Below, piece by piece: positions 45,310 to 55,855 of a stretch of DNA of 64,000 bases (position 1 is its first letter; every line of letters starts with the position of its first letter). The notes below the pieces were generated by a model. The model had not been told where the DNA came from and did no database searches. It worked only from the letters and a program-made list of their open reading frames with translations. The translations under genes and the position numbers were made by a program. This DNA is from Microstegium vimineum (lineage: Eukaryota; Streptophyta; Magnoliopsida; Poales; Poaceae). The stretch is taken from NCBI GenBank assembly GCA_022036555.1, contig CM039137.1, positions 6,946,319 to 7,010,318 on the forward strand, written 5' to 3'.

Positions 45310-46525
45310 TCACAATATGAATCCTCAGTAGAGACAAGTTGACACAATGATTTTTATACCGAGGTTCACTTTGTTTGCCAACAAACTAGTCCTCGTTGTA
45401 GTGATACACCCACTGGAGGTTCACGCGCTAATTGGCAATCAAAGCCAAACCCGTTCAAGGTGCCGCACAACCAACACAAGATGGGAATCCCCAAGCTACG
45501 CGAATCCACTAAGATACTTTCGCGAATCTCCCGCGGGGGGTAGGTTCAAGAACCCCTCACAATCCACCGATCGGAGCCGAAGACAATCACCTTCCTCCGC
45601 TTAAGGATCCTCATCGCACCAAGCCGTCTAGGAGATGCAATCTCCAAGAATAACAAGAGGCTCCGCGATGACGACGATCACCAAGTGCCACTAGTATGCA
45701 ATCAACAAAGCAATGCACTTGGATCACTCTATCTCTCTAGAATATGTCAAATATTTTAGAGGATGAGTGGTGGAAGCTTCTCAACAAGCAAAAATGTGTG
45801 AGTGAGTAGAATGTCCAAGATATGCCCCAAAGGGCCGACCATATGACCTTATATAGCCCACACTCAACACTAGCCGTTTTGGCCCCTGAAAAACGCTTTC
45901 TGTGCCCACTCCGGACGCACTTTACACTGGGGGTCCGGACCATCAAACATCGTCCCGGATGCCTCTCACCAGCCGAGCCAGCAAGGTTTTACCACCAAAC
46001 GCACACGCGTTGGTCCGGTCGGTCCCAGAACCCTTGCGTCCGGACTGCTTCCAGCTGCCCAAACACTTCTCCAACTCTTTCCAAGCTTCCAAGAGCCAAC
46101 ACTAAAGTGATCCCTACACTTGTGCATGTGTGTTAGCTTTTAGCTCACATTTATCTTGGATTAAGTTGGTTGTTTCACTAGTTCAATTGATTTTAATGCA
46201 ATGCATATGAACTTAGGGCACATGATAACCGAATCATACTTAAAGCTCCCTCCTTGATAGTACGACTATCTATCCTAAATGTGATCACATCCTCTATGAT
46301 GTCTTTATCACCAAACCGAAAATGGTTCCTACATTTTAACCCTTTTCTTCACACCATTTTCTTTTCCACCACCATGCTAGAGCTTGTGTCGTCCTCCTCT
46401 TGATCCACCTTGCTCCATCATATGGTATGTACCAACCTATCTCATGATTCACACTTAGAGATCAAGGTTAGTACTTAAGTGAGTTTCATCAATTACTCAA
46501 AAACCAAAACACATGGGGACTCTTA
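45310..46525 (-). repeat. 5' LTR of the copia element, truncated
   Basis: It is homologous to 38307-39905 with an internal loss of roughly 390 bp between two TCCGGA motifs (near 45945-45960). Its 3' end, the primer-binding site and gag are missing, and it joins directly to integrase remnants at 45310. The outer end reads TAAGAGTCCCC instead of TGAGAGTCCCC. Confidence 0.75.
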
Positions 46526-47003
46526 GCCCCCCTAGTGCCGCCACCCGGTCGCCGCCGTGGAGCGCCGCCGCCCGCCGAGCGCAGAGCGCGCGAGCTGCGG
46601 GCGTGGCAGCCTTCGATGCCAATGCGGCGCGCCTGTGTGCGATACGGGCCCGCCCTAGCTCCTTGCGGCTAGTCCTAAGCACCAAAATGGGCCAAAAAAG
46701 TGGCCTTTTTGGCCAGACGGCCCACAAAGCAAAGCTGCACTCCTTGTCCTTCTTCAACCTTGCGTCCTCACGCACCTCGCTGGCCACCGCCGCTCGCTCT
46801 TGCTGCTCCCCCCCCGGCCGGACTGCCAAAGAACTGGGGTACTAGTGGTGCTCGTCGGAGGGCACCTAGGGCGGCCCGCCCAAGCTCTCCCTATAGGTCG
46901 GATCCGCCTCTGATCACTAGTAAGGACATGCTAAGGGAGGTTGAAACTTTCAATACCACAAGCCATTATCAGGAACTCAAAACTATCGAGCTACGTGATA
47001 AAA

Positions 47004-47432
47004 GGGCATGTTTGGTTGCTCTTGGAGAGGGACTAAAGACTTATTTTAAGTCATTTTTAGTCTCTTTGAACCAAACACTAGGGACTTAATTAGGGACTTT
47101 TTTGGGTTGGGTAGTCTCAAGGAGTGAGGCTTATGGGGACTTTTGGCCCACAAATTGACACCCCTTGCACTTCATTATTGCCTCTCTTCCCCCACTCCTT
47201 GTACCAGTACTTTTATTAAGGGCCTTGTTTGGTTGCTCTTGGAGAGGGACTAAAGACTTATTTTAAGTCATTTTTAGTCTCTTTGAACCAAACACTAGAG
47301 ACTTAATTAGGGACTTTTTTGGGCTGGGTAGTAGTCTCAAGGGGTGAGACTTATGGGGATTTTTGGTCCACAATTGACACCCCTTGCCCTTCGTTATTGC
47401 CTCCCTTCCCCCATCCTTGTACCAGGCAGGGT
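47004..47432. repeat. Tandem duplication of a 215-bp MITE-like unit
   Basis: Copy 1 (47004-47219) and copy 2 (47220 to about 47432) share GTTTGGTTGCTCTTGGAGAG, GACTTATTTTAAGTCATTTT and TTGACACCCCTTGC with few differences. The start 'GGGCCTTGTTTGGTTGCTC' looks like a MITE end. The second copy abuts the gypsy insertion at 47454. Confidence 0.85.
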
Positions 47433-47453
47433 ACAATGGTCTTGTTAGGGTGT

Positions 47454-48677
47454 TGTCGTGTTATGACCCGGGGTCAAGACCACCGACTAGTAAATTTGTA
47501 TATTGCGTGCTCCCTCTCCCAGACATGATGCAAGAAGAACACAAGATTTATCCTGGTTCGGGCACAGAAGGCCCTACGTCCAGCGGGGGAGGATGGATTG
47601 TATTATCTCGCACCGAAGTGCTCGTACAAGGGGGGGGGGGTACAAGCAGGTTTATACGGAGGTGCTCAAGACGAGCTGAGGCCTAGGACTAGCAGGGCTA
47701 CCCTAGGTGGTCGGTTGATTGCTTGAGAGGTCGATCAAGCAATCGGGTGAGTGGTGTATGCGGGTCAGAGCTTAAACGAATGTGTGTTCATATTGTCGAT
47801 ACAATGCGCCTTCGTTTTAGCCCTCCTTGTTCTTCTATCCTGGCGTCCCCTTTTATAGATCAAGGGAGGTATGGGAGTACAAAGTCCTAAATTGAAGCGG
47901 CATGGAGGCGTGTCTGTGGCACCATGCTGGCGAAGGGACGTCGATCGCTGTAGCGGCGTGGCCTTCCCGTCCTTCCGGTGTTTCGGAGTATGGTGATGGT
48001 GGACTGACGTTGCAGCAACGTCACGGCGCACAGAGTTGACCTTCTGTAGACGGGTGCGAGTCCCACAGCTGAGGCGGGACGGAGCGGATAGGACGGGTCC
48101 CATACCAGAGTGGTTGGAGACGATGGTCGAGCCCCCTGGTCGAGGGAGGGTCGATGCCGGCGTGACCCGTCGTATCCCTGCGACGTGGCTACAGCGGCAG
48201 CACAGTTGACGAAGGTCCAGGGCATGGACGGTGAGTCAATGGATTTGACCGCGTAAGTGGGCGCCCATGGCGTTAGGCGGGGGCAGGTAGGCGCACGGAT
48301 CCCTTTTAAACCCATAGCGGGAGCAGGTAAATCGGTCGAGCTTCCTTCTCAGGGGTCGTTCGTTCGACCCCCTGTCCGTCATTCGAGGGTCGAGGCGGAG
48401 GCGGAGGCGGAGACGGAGGGGTCGTTCGTTCGACCCCTGTCCGTCAGTCAGGGTAGAGGCGGGGGGGGGGGTCGTTTCGTATCGACCCCCGTCCGTCCTG
48501 TTTTTCTAGTAATGGCTGGCCTACGATTGGTTACTGTCGCCGGTGAGGGAGGCATTTGCGTGATGGGCCTTTCTCCATTGACTTGAACGACTGATCGAAT
48601 CCTGTCTTAAAAAATGGTCGCTATGTTGAGCGTTAGTTTATCGCAGGTTAGGGTACCCCTTACCTTTGTACCCGACA
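47454..48677 (-). repeat. Gypsy 3' LTR, 1224 bp
   Basis: On the minus strand it begins TGTCGGGTAC at 48677, directly after the polypurine tract GGCTCGGGGGCTAC (48678-48691). It ends ACACGACA at 47454, so the termini are inverted TGTCG/CGACA. The target duplication cannot be tested because the partner LTR is outside the window. ORFs at 47384-48586 lie within the LTR. Confidence 0.8.
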
Positions 48678-49509
48678 GTAGCCCCCGAGCCTTTATGCGG
48701 ATAAGGAAAATCCGCATAGAGGTTGTTGCTGATGATCTGCAGGGTTAGTACGAGTCTGATTCTCCGCGGGCGCGCACCCCGTGGGGTACCCCCGAGGCCC
48801 CAGAGGAGTGGTTAAGAATTCCTCTGGGGGCTTTGATGTATGTTCTATCGAGGGGAGTTAGGATTACCTGGAGTCCTAGCACCCTATCGAGTGGTCGATT
48901 ATGTTTGCCAGGCTACGAGAGTTTCGCCTCCTTGGGAAAGGGGTGCTCGAGGGTAGCTGTCGAAACCCTTCCGAGGACCACCTTCGCTCCCTCGAGGTTA
49001 AACTGGAGTCATAGTGCCCTATCGAAGGGCCAACTCTGTCTACCAGGCTACGAGTGTTTTCGACCCTCTTTCGTCGAGGGGTGTCGTGCATAGTCTAGCC
49101 TTCGAGCCTCGTGTGGCTGGGCTTTCACTACCTCCTAGCGTCCTTCCCATGGATCCTTGCGCTTGGATTGTGGGGCGAAGAGCATCGTGCTATCCTCGCT
49201 AGGACGAGCCTCGACGTCCTCTGTGGCCTTCGTAAGGACAGCCTCGAAGTCCTCTGCGAGCTAGTAACGGGTATAAATTCAAACTGAAATCCAAGTGAGA
49301 ACTCGTGCCCCTTCAACGGGGTCGATAGAATCCCTGAGGAGTTCTCAATTTAAGCAATACCGCGTGGATTACCTAGGTGCCAACTCTGTTCGATGAGAGT
49401 CGGTGGCCTGATGCCTCCCGTCGAAGGGATCCTTGGGTAGTCTGTGGTTATGCCTTGGATATGTCCCGGGGGCCTCGAGAGTTTGTTCTCGAGCTAGGGG
49501 CACGCACCG
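48678..49509 (-). other. Gypsy region between 3' LTR and repeat array
   Basis: It contains the polypurine tract at its left edge. It also holds two diverged copies of a roughly 136-bp unit with CTGGAGTC...CCCTATCGA...CCAGGCTACGAG (from about 48868 and 49004). No coding is recognised. Confidence 0.6.
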
Positions 49510-50620
49510 GCCCCTCCTGGGTCATCCCTGACTCGCATACTCGAGGGCGGCTGTGAACCTCGTTCGTGGGGCCAACCTTCGCCCCCTCGAGATTTGGGGG
49601 TGGACCGGAGTCCGTAACCCTGGGTCCTCCCTGACCTCAGGTACTCGAGGGCGGCTGTTGAACCCTATGCAAGGGACAGCCTTCGCTCCCTTGAGATTTT
49701 GACGGACGGGTCGACGTCCGTTGTTTACCTTCGAAGGTGACGTCCTATCCTGTGGAATACAAAGGGTAGGTAGGTAGGTATATTAAATGCGGGGACATAC
49801 CTATCTTTTTGTCGGGTCCGCTTCGTGGGGCTCACGCCGGCCCCTCCCGGATCATTCCTGATTTGAGTACTCGAGGGTGCCTATCGAACCCCGTTAGAGG
49901 GCCAGCCTTTGTTCCCTCGAGATTCGGGGGTGGACCGGAGTCCATAACCCTGGGTCTTCTCTGACCTCAGATACTCGAGGGTGGCTGTCGAACCCCGTTC
50001 GAGGGCCAGCCTTCGTTCCCTCGAGATTTGGGGTGGACCGGAGTCCATAACCCTGGGTCTTCTCTGACCTCAGGTACTCGAGGGTGGCTGTCGGACCCCG
50101 TTCGAGGGCCAGCCTTCGTTCCCTCGAGATTTGGGGGTGGACCGGAGTCCATAACCCTGGGTCTTCTCTGACCTTAGGTACTCGAGGGTGGCTGTCGAAC
50201 CCCGTTCGAGGGCCAGCCTTTGTTCCCTCGAGATTTGAGGGTGGACTGGAGTCCATAACCCCGGGTCTTCTCTGACCTCAGGTACTCGAGGGTGGCTGTC
50301 GAACCCCGTTCGAGGGCCAGCCTTCGTTCCCTCGAGATTTGGGGGTGGACCGGAGTCCATAACCCTGGGTCTTCTCTGACCTCAGGTACTCGAGGGTGGC
50401 TATCGAACCCCGTTCGAGGGCCAGCCTTCGTTCCCTCGAGATTTGGGGGTGGACCGGAGTCCATAACCCTGGGTCTTCTCTGACCTTAGGTACTCGAGGG
50501 TGGCTGTCGAACCCCGTTCGAGGGCCAGCCTTCGTTCCCTCAAGATTTGAGGGTGGACTGGAGTCCATAACCCCGGGTCTTCTCTGACCTCAGGTACTCG
50601 AGGGTGGCTGTCGAACCCTG
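49510..50620. repeat. 104-bp tandem repeat array in the gypsy element
   Basis: The anchor TACTCGAGGG recurs at 49538, 49642, 49868, 49972, 50075, 50179, 50283, 50387, 50491 and 50595, a spacing of 104 bp (once 103). One 226-bp interval (49642-49868) contains an extra 125-bp module. Units are over 90 percent alike from 49868 on. As 104 is not a multiple of three, each frame sees shifted copies, giving the family of 60-120-residue open frames here, none of them genes. Confidence 0.95.
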
Positions 50621-50872
50621 TTCGACGTCCGTTGCTTACCTCCGAAGATAATGCCCACTGTTGCACGTTGTCTGCCGTAGGCACGTCTTCTTAGGAGATG
50701 TCCGTTCGACTTCGGCCGTGGCAGGCATAGGGTGCAGCGAGGCGTGCGACACGGAGCCCGATGATGCGACGGGTGCACCTTATCTTACGGAATACGAAGA
50801 GGCGGTAGGTGAGCGCATTAAATGCGGAAACTTACTTGCCTTTTTGTCGGGTCCGCCCGTTGGGCTTCTGGT

Positions 50873-50880
50873 TATAAATA
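50873..50880 (+). promoter_or_regulatory. TATA box of the antisense gene
   Basis: TATAAATA lies about 175 bp upstream of the antisense gene's ATG (51055), just after the GTCGGGTCCGCC module. Position and context fit a pol II core promoter reading on the plus strand. Initiation itself is not shown. Confidence 0.55.
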
Positions 50881-51054
50881 TTGGGGGTAGGGGCCTGGCT
50901 TCCGCACGTTTGCCATTGCCTTCCCTGTCTCCTTCCTCTCACCATTGCCTTCGTCGCCCACCGAGCCGGATCTCTGCGTGCGCGAGAGAGGGAGAGGAGA
51001 GATCGGAAACATACCTTCCACCCCTGATCCGAGCGCATCCGCTTCCCTGCTCCT

Positions 51055-54000
51055 ATGGCCACCTACAACTTGCGCGGCCCTGACGCCTGGCTTCCATCAT
51101 CGGCGACCGTGGCGCGCTTGGGAGACTTGGTGGAGAGCGGCCTTCTCCGACCCATCACCTCCGTGGACCGGCCGGAGTGGATAGTGCCGTCACGGGAGGA
51201 CGCTGAGCCCAGCCCGCCGGAGGGTTACGTGGTTAGCTTCGAAGCTTTCCACCGGGCGGGGCTGGGTTGCCCCCCCCCAACCATCTTCTGCGCGGGATCC
51301 TCCACTACTACGACGTGGAGCTCCAACACCTCTCCCCCAACGACATTTGCCACGCGGCGGTATTCACTGCCGTGTGTGAAGGTTATCTGGGGATGGAGCC
51401 ACATTGGGAGTTGTGGCTCCATCTGTTCGAGGCGAACTTGTTCCATGCCTCGGCTGGGAGTAGCAGCCGCATGATGGTCAGGACAGGCTGCTGCAGCATC
51501 TCCCTCAAGAGGGCGGACAGCTGGATCCCGGCGAAGCTCACGTCGAGCCACTCCGGATGGCATTCCGGGTGGTTCTACCTGAGGAACGACGACGGTCTGT
51601 TTCCTGCCTACACCGGGAGGACGATCGACTTGAGGCCCGACCACTGGAGGTACGGCGTCGAGCAGAAGAAGCAGAAAGCGCCCCGACCACCTGCTCGGCG
51701 CGATCTCCCATTTGAAAAAGGCGGGACTTACGGCGGCCATCGTGGCGTCGGCGTTCCACCAGCGGGGAGTCGTGCCGCTGATGGCTCGCCCGCGACGCCT
51801 CGACGAGATGCGACTGGGGGCGGACCTCACGGGGTGTCGCCTCGTGGAGGACGAGCTGTCCCTCGAGAGGGTGGTCCGCCGAGTACGCACCTCGTTCGCC
51901 GGCGCGTTCAAGGTGGGGGGCGTCGCCGGCGTCCCCATGATGCCAGACCAGGGCCACGTCCAGTTGGTACGGCTCCTTTTTCTCCGTCAATGTCTTCTTG
52001 TTTGTCTTGTTCGTCTCCTTTGCCTGCGTCCTAACCGCCTTGCGTTCCTCAGGGGAACGTCATCTTCCGGAAGTCGCTGCCACCGGTGAAGGAGGAGCGG
52101 GCCGACTCCCAGGTGAGACGTCTTCAGGCCGAGCAGGACAAGAAGGCCAAGGACAAGGTCAAGAAGGACAAGGGCAAAAAGGCCCGAGAGAGGGAGGAAC
52201 GTGAACGACGCCGGGCCCGGCAGAGGCAGGCCAACCTCCCTGAGGAGGAGTCCCCCTCAGAGGAGGACGAGGATAAGGGGTCGAGCGGCGACGATGTTGT
52301 TAAAGATAATGCCACATCGTGATGGTGTCGGGTTAGGCCCTTCGCTTTTGACCTGACGGGTATCGTCCTTATGCAGGAGGAGGAGTCGGAGCAGGAGGCC
52401 GAACCGCTGCGTGGGCTTGAGGAGGAAACAACGGTGCCCAAGCAGCAGAGGGCGACTGTCAGTAGCGGAGGAGGAGGAGGGTCGACGTCGAGGTCGGCCC
52501 CAATTGCTGGAACCGAGTCGCGGGGTGATCGTCCCGCGGCTCCTCAAGGCGAGGTGTTGCGGCAGACGCGTAGCCGCTCGTCGCGGTCTCCGTCGAGGGG
52601 TCGGTCGAGCACGCCTCCGGCGCCCACCCGGTCGAGCGCTGGGAGAAGTGGCTCCCGGCGTGCCTCGCAGAAGCCCCCGAGCGGCTCGAGGTCCATTGGT
52701 CGGGCCCCCGCGACTCCGCTGGGGTAAGTTGCTTCCCTGTCGATTCCGAATATTTTTTTTGTTGGTTACGACTTGTGCTTACCGTCGCGTATGGGCTTCT
52801 TTTTCAGGGCGAAACGCTTGTCGGAGGACGCGTCCCTCACTCCGGCCAAGAGGCTAAAGGCAGGGGTCGTGGCTGAGATGGCCGTCGGGGCTAGCCCTGT
52901 TGCCCCGTCTCCCTCGGCCCTCGCCCCGGTTGAGGCATGGGAGGCGAAGGCGCGGGAGGCGATGGGGCGCGGGCAGGCACAATCTGCCGCCGAGCGGGCT
53001 TGAACGGAGGAGGAGGCGGGTAGATCCATCGCATCGGCGGGGTCCGCCGGAGGCGGTCGAGGCTGCGCTCATCACCCCCCGTCGGAGGGGGGCGCGCCCG
53101 CAGCCTCGGAAGGCGCGGAGCCGGCGTCGACGACGGTCGTGGCTGAGGGGGTCGAGCCCCCAGCCGCCGTAGAGGTGGAGGTGGTCGACTTGACCTCCAC
53201 CGGCGAGGGAGAGACGCCGGAGCGCCCGGCGCCGAGGCAGTCGCCGGAGAACCTCGCGTCATGGGAGGCGCGTCAGCGGCGCGAGCACGAGGGGGCGCGG
53301 CAAGAGGAGGGAGCGGCCGTCGCCGTGCCGGAGGTGCCACCGCCGGTGGAGACCCTCGTCGAGGGGGCCTCGGGATTACCCGCGGCGGGGGCGGTGACGA
53401 CGGCGAAGCTGGCGGGGACGGCGGTGGAGGCCACTGATGAAGAGGTGGCTGAGATGGTGGCGGAGCTAGCGGGCCCGATGGAGATGGCCGCGGCGATGGC
53501 CCCTTCGTCGGAACCGGAGGGGGCCGTTGCGGCGCTGTAGGGAAGCGGCGCGGCGGACATGATAATGTCCGAGGCGTCAGCTCGGCCTCGTCTCGAGGTC
53601 GAGCAATCGTCGTCTCAAGGTGATCCGTCCTCAAACTTAGTCGACCCGCAGTGAGCCTGCGGCATTGGGTGTTGATCATTTGCTTTCTTCACCGCGCAGG
53701 GTTGTTCTCACGGCGGGGACCTCTTCCGCCTAGAGGCGATGGCTCGGAGGGGCCGGCGGCGGCCCTGCAAGATGACCCCGAGGCCAGGAGTGCCCAGCTC
53801 GAGGGGGCGGCTCCCTTCCCTACTCTGGCGGAGCGGGTGGTGCTCCACGGGGTGACCTCGAGATGCGCCAGGGGATCATGCGGGAGGTCCAGGAGAGGAT
53901 CGACCGCCGCAGCAGGTTCTGGGGGCAGGAGCCCCTCGAGCTGGCAGACCCCCGAGACCCAGGGCGCACCCTCTTCAAGCTCGACGATCAAGCCGAACAC

Positions 54001-55289
54001 GGGGAGTGGGAGCACCTGGAGGAGTTCCGGGCGTGGCTTGCGTATGTGGTGTGCCTGTCGGCGGAGGTTGCTTCCGCGGATCTGCATCGGGGGATGGAGG
54101 TAAGCCTCGTTCTTCTTTTGATCTTTCTTGGGTTACTTGGCTATTCTTTTCTGATGACCTTCCTTTTCATCCCCACCAGGTGTTGAGGGCGAGGTCGTAC
54201 GATAAGTCCCAATTCATCCTCCGGGCGCAGGAGCAGCTTCCCACCCTCCGCGCTTCGCTGGAGCAGGCGGAGGCCGAGGCCGCCCAGGCGAAAGTTGAGG
54301 TGGCGGCCGCGCTGGAGGAGGCCAAGGCCGCCCAGGAGGAGGCCTCCCGGCGCGGTCGAGGGCTGAGGTCGCCCTCAAGGAGGTCGCCGAGGTCAGGCAG
54401 CAGCGGGACGCTGCCCCGGAGGCCCGGCGCAAGGCTGAGGAGGAGTCCACCCAGTTGAGGGAGGAGCTGACTCTGGCGGCGGAATGTGTCCGGGAACTCC
54501 AGGGGGACGTTGACGCCGTCTCCCGCGAACGCGACGCGCTGGGTGTCGCAGAGGAGAAGGCCCGAGCCCAGATCGGCGCTCTGGGGGAGGTGGCGGCTAG
54601 CCAGAAGAGGGCCCTCGATGGTACTGGCAAGATCATCGAGGACCTCCGGGCTAAAAATAGCGACCAAGCTGCGGAGCTCGTCGACGTCCGCCGTCAACTT
54701 CAGAGGGCTAAGCAGGGCTACGTCACCCTGGAGGCACATGCCAAAGGTGAGTTTTTTAGAAGTGTTATTGAGCTTGCCTGGTCTTGACCCTTCGCCTGCT
54801 TTTTGGTTTTGATCGAGTCCTGTGTTCGTTCTGACAGAACTCAAAGGGGACAAGGCCCAAGCCCATGAGGATCTGACCAGCCTTCAGAGACTCCTCGGGG
54901 CGGAGACGAGCCTGAACGAGAGGCTCGAGGGCGCCATCTCCTCCTTCTGCGACGGCGTGGGTGTCGAGCCGGAGCTGCACGTTGCGGGAGACGTGCGTGA
55001 GGATTCCCTCCTGCGCCGGCTCTTCGCCGCGACGCGTGAAGTGACGGAGCAGATCCGTGCCGCCCTTCACGTAGGCGTGAAGCAGGCGCTCGCGGTGGTC
55101 CGCTCGGGCTACGTCTACGACCTTGACGTCGTCGCTAGCGGCTTCGTCGTCGACCCGAGGCTGACTGATGAAGAGAACGTGACGAGATGCCATGAGCTGA
55201 TCGACGCCGCAGAGGTGCCCGGTGGTGAGCTGGCGAAGTTGTTCGAGGTCGAGGTGCTTCCCCCGCCGGACGACGACGGCGACGAGTAG
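51055..55289 (+). pseudogene. Antisense spliced gene of the gypsy element (Transposase_28 family)
   Basis: The frame starts ATGGCCACCTACAACTTGCG. The first exon (51055-51966) has the family core LHYYDVELQHLSPN, CEGYLGMEPHWELW and GWFYLRNDDGLFP. GT-AG introns are 51967-52052, 52724-52807, 54100-54179 and 54747-54837. Others lie near 52300-52376 and 53660-53699, where the donor sites look damaged. Middle exons are acidic/basic low-complexity and Ser-Arg-rich (RSRSSRSPSRGRSS). The last exons are coiled coil (EQAEAEAAQAKVEVAAALEE; RELQGDVDAVSRERDALG), followed by a globular end DPRLTDEENVTRCHELIDAAE and stop at 55289. Breaks are one-base shifts at the nine-C run 51270-51278 and near 51685, TGA at 53001, and a shift around 54355. 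The function of this family is unknown. It may be a retrotransposon accessory protein. Several breaks lie in homopolymers and may be sequencing errors. Confidence 0.78.
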
Positions 55290-55855
55290 TCGAGGTCTGT
55301 AAGCCAAATTTGGACAAGAAGGTCCATGTAATAGATTAGTTTTTGTGATAATACGATGTCGAGCCCCTGGGGGCTTCTTATCTTTAATGCATTTAATTCG
55401 AGATGCATCTAGGTGTTTTTATCTCTCGAGCTGTCTCTATTTCTCTTTGCCTGAGTCGTTGCTTGTGGATTAAGTATTCGACGCACGCTCGTATCCCTGG
55501 AGGGGGGGGGAGCGAGTGGGGGTACCATAGCCCTAAGGCGTAGGAAAGTCCCCGGCTTGGCGGCCCTCGACCCTTAGGGAGTTCGAGGCGTTTTCTACTT
55601 AGTCGCGAAGCGTGCTCGGGGCAAAGGTGGAAAGAGAGGTGCTGAGTTTCGAAAAAACGTTCGAGTTTTTAGAGGACTTAGGAGGGGGGTCCCCCCCTGT
55701 CAGCCCCTGAGGGAGGCTTGACTTTGCCGGAGCAGAGTCGAGGCTACCTTAGAGTTATGAACGAATGTGAAATGTATTTCGAGAACATTTTATTCATCCA
55801 TAATGCGATAAATGTACATGATGCGGAAAATGTACGAGGCCTCGAGGCCTTAGGG
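55290..55855. other. Gypsy spacer between antisense gene and integrase
   Basis: Convergent 3' ends of the antisense gene and the pol frame meet here. No coding was recognised. A G run of about ten bases lies near 55502-55511. Confidence 0.6.

Larger units (their letters stand above)
37979..46525 (-). mobile_element. Ty1/copia retrotransposon (SIRE/Maximus-like), deleted and gene-capturing
   Basis: The element reads on the minus strand from a 5' LTR (46525-45310, end lost) to a 3' LTR (39905-37979). The 3' LTR is preceded by the polypurine tract AAAAAGGGGGAGAT. Probable target duplications are GCCGC (37974-37978) and GCCCC (46526-46530). The primer-binding site, gag and protease are missing. 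Integrase is fragmentary, RT-RNase H is intact, and a myosin fragment interrupts pol. About 1.1 kb (39906-41018) between RT and the LTR is non-coding, as in SIRE-type elements. Confidence 0.85.
36992..46912 (-). mobile_element. hAT transposon with nested copia insertion
   Basis: The left terminus is CAGTGGCGGACCCAACC and the right terminus, inverted, is CAGAGGCGGATCCGACC (14 of 17 identical). Exact 8-bp duplications ATCACTAG flank it at 36984-36991 and 46913-46920, the hAT target-site length. Removing the copia element (37979-46525) and its duplication leaves only about 1.4 kb, which is too short for a full transposase. This is therefore a non-autonomous or internally deleted copy that keeps the first transposase exons. 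Confidence 0.88.

Noticed and set aside
49510..50620. CRISPR-like regular repeat spacing
   Set aside because: The repeats are contiguous with no unique spacers and lie in a plant retrotransposon.
49894..50684. Series of similar open frames of 60-120 codons on both strands
   Set aside because: They are all generated by the 104-bp tandem repeat. Frame shifts by two bases per unit and no start or domain is conserved.
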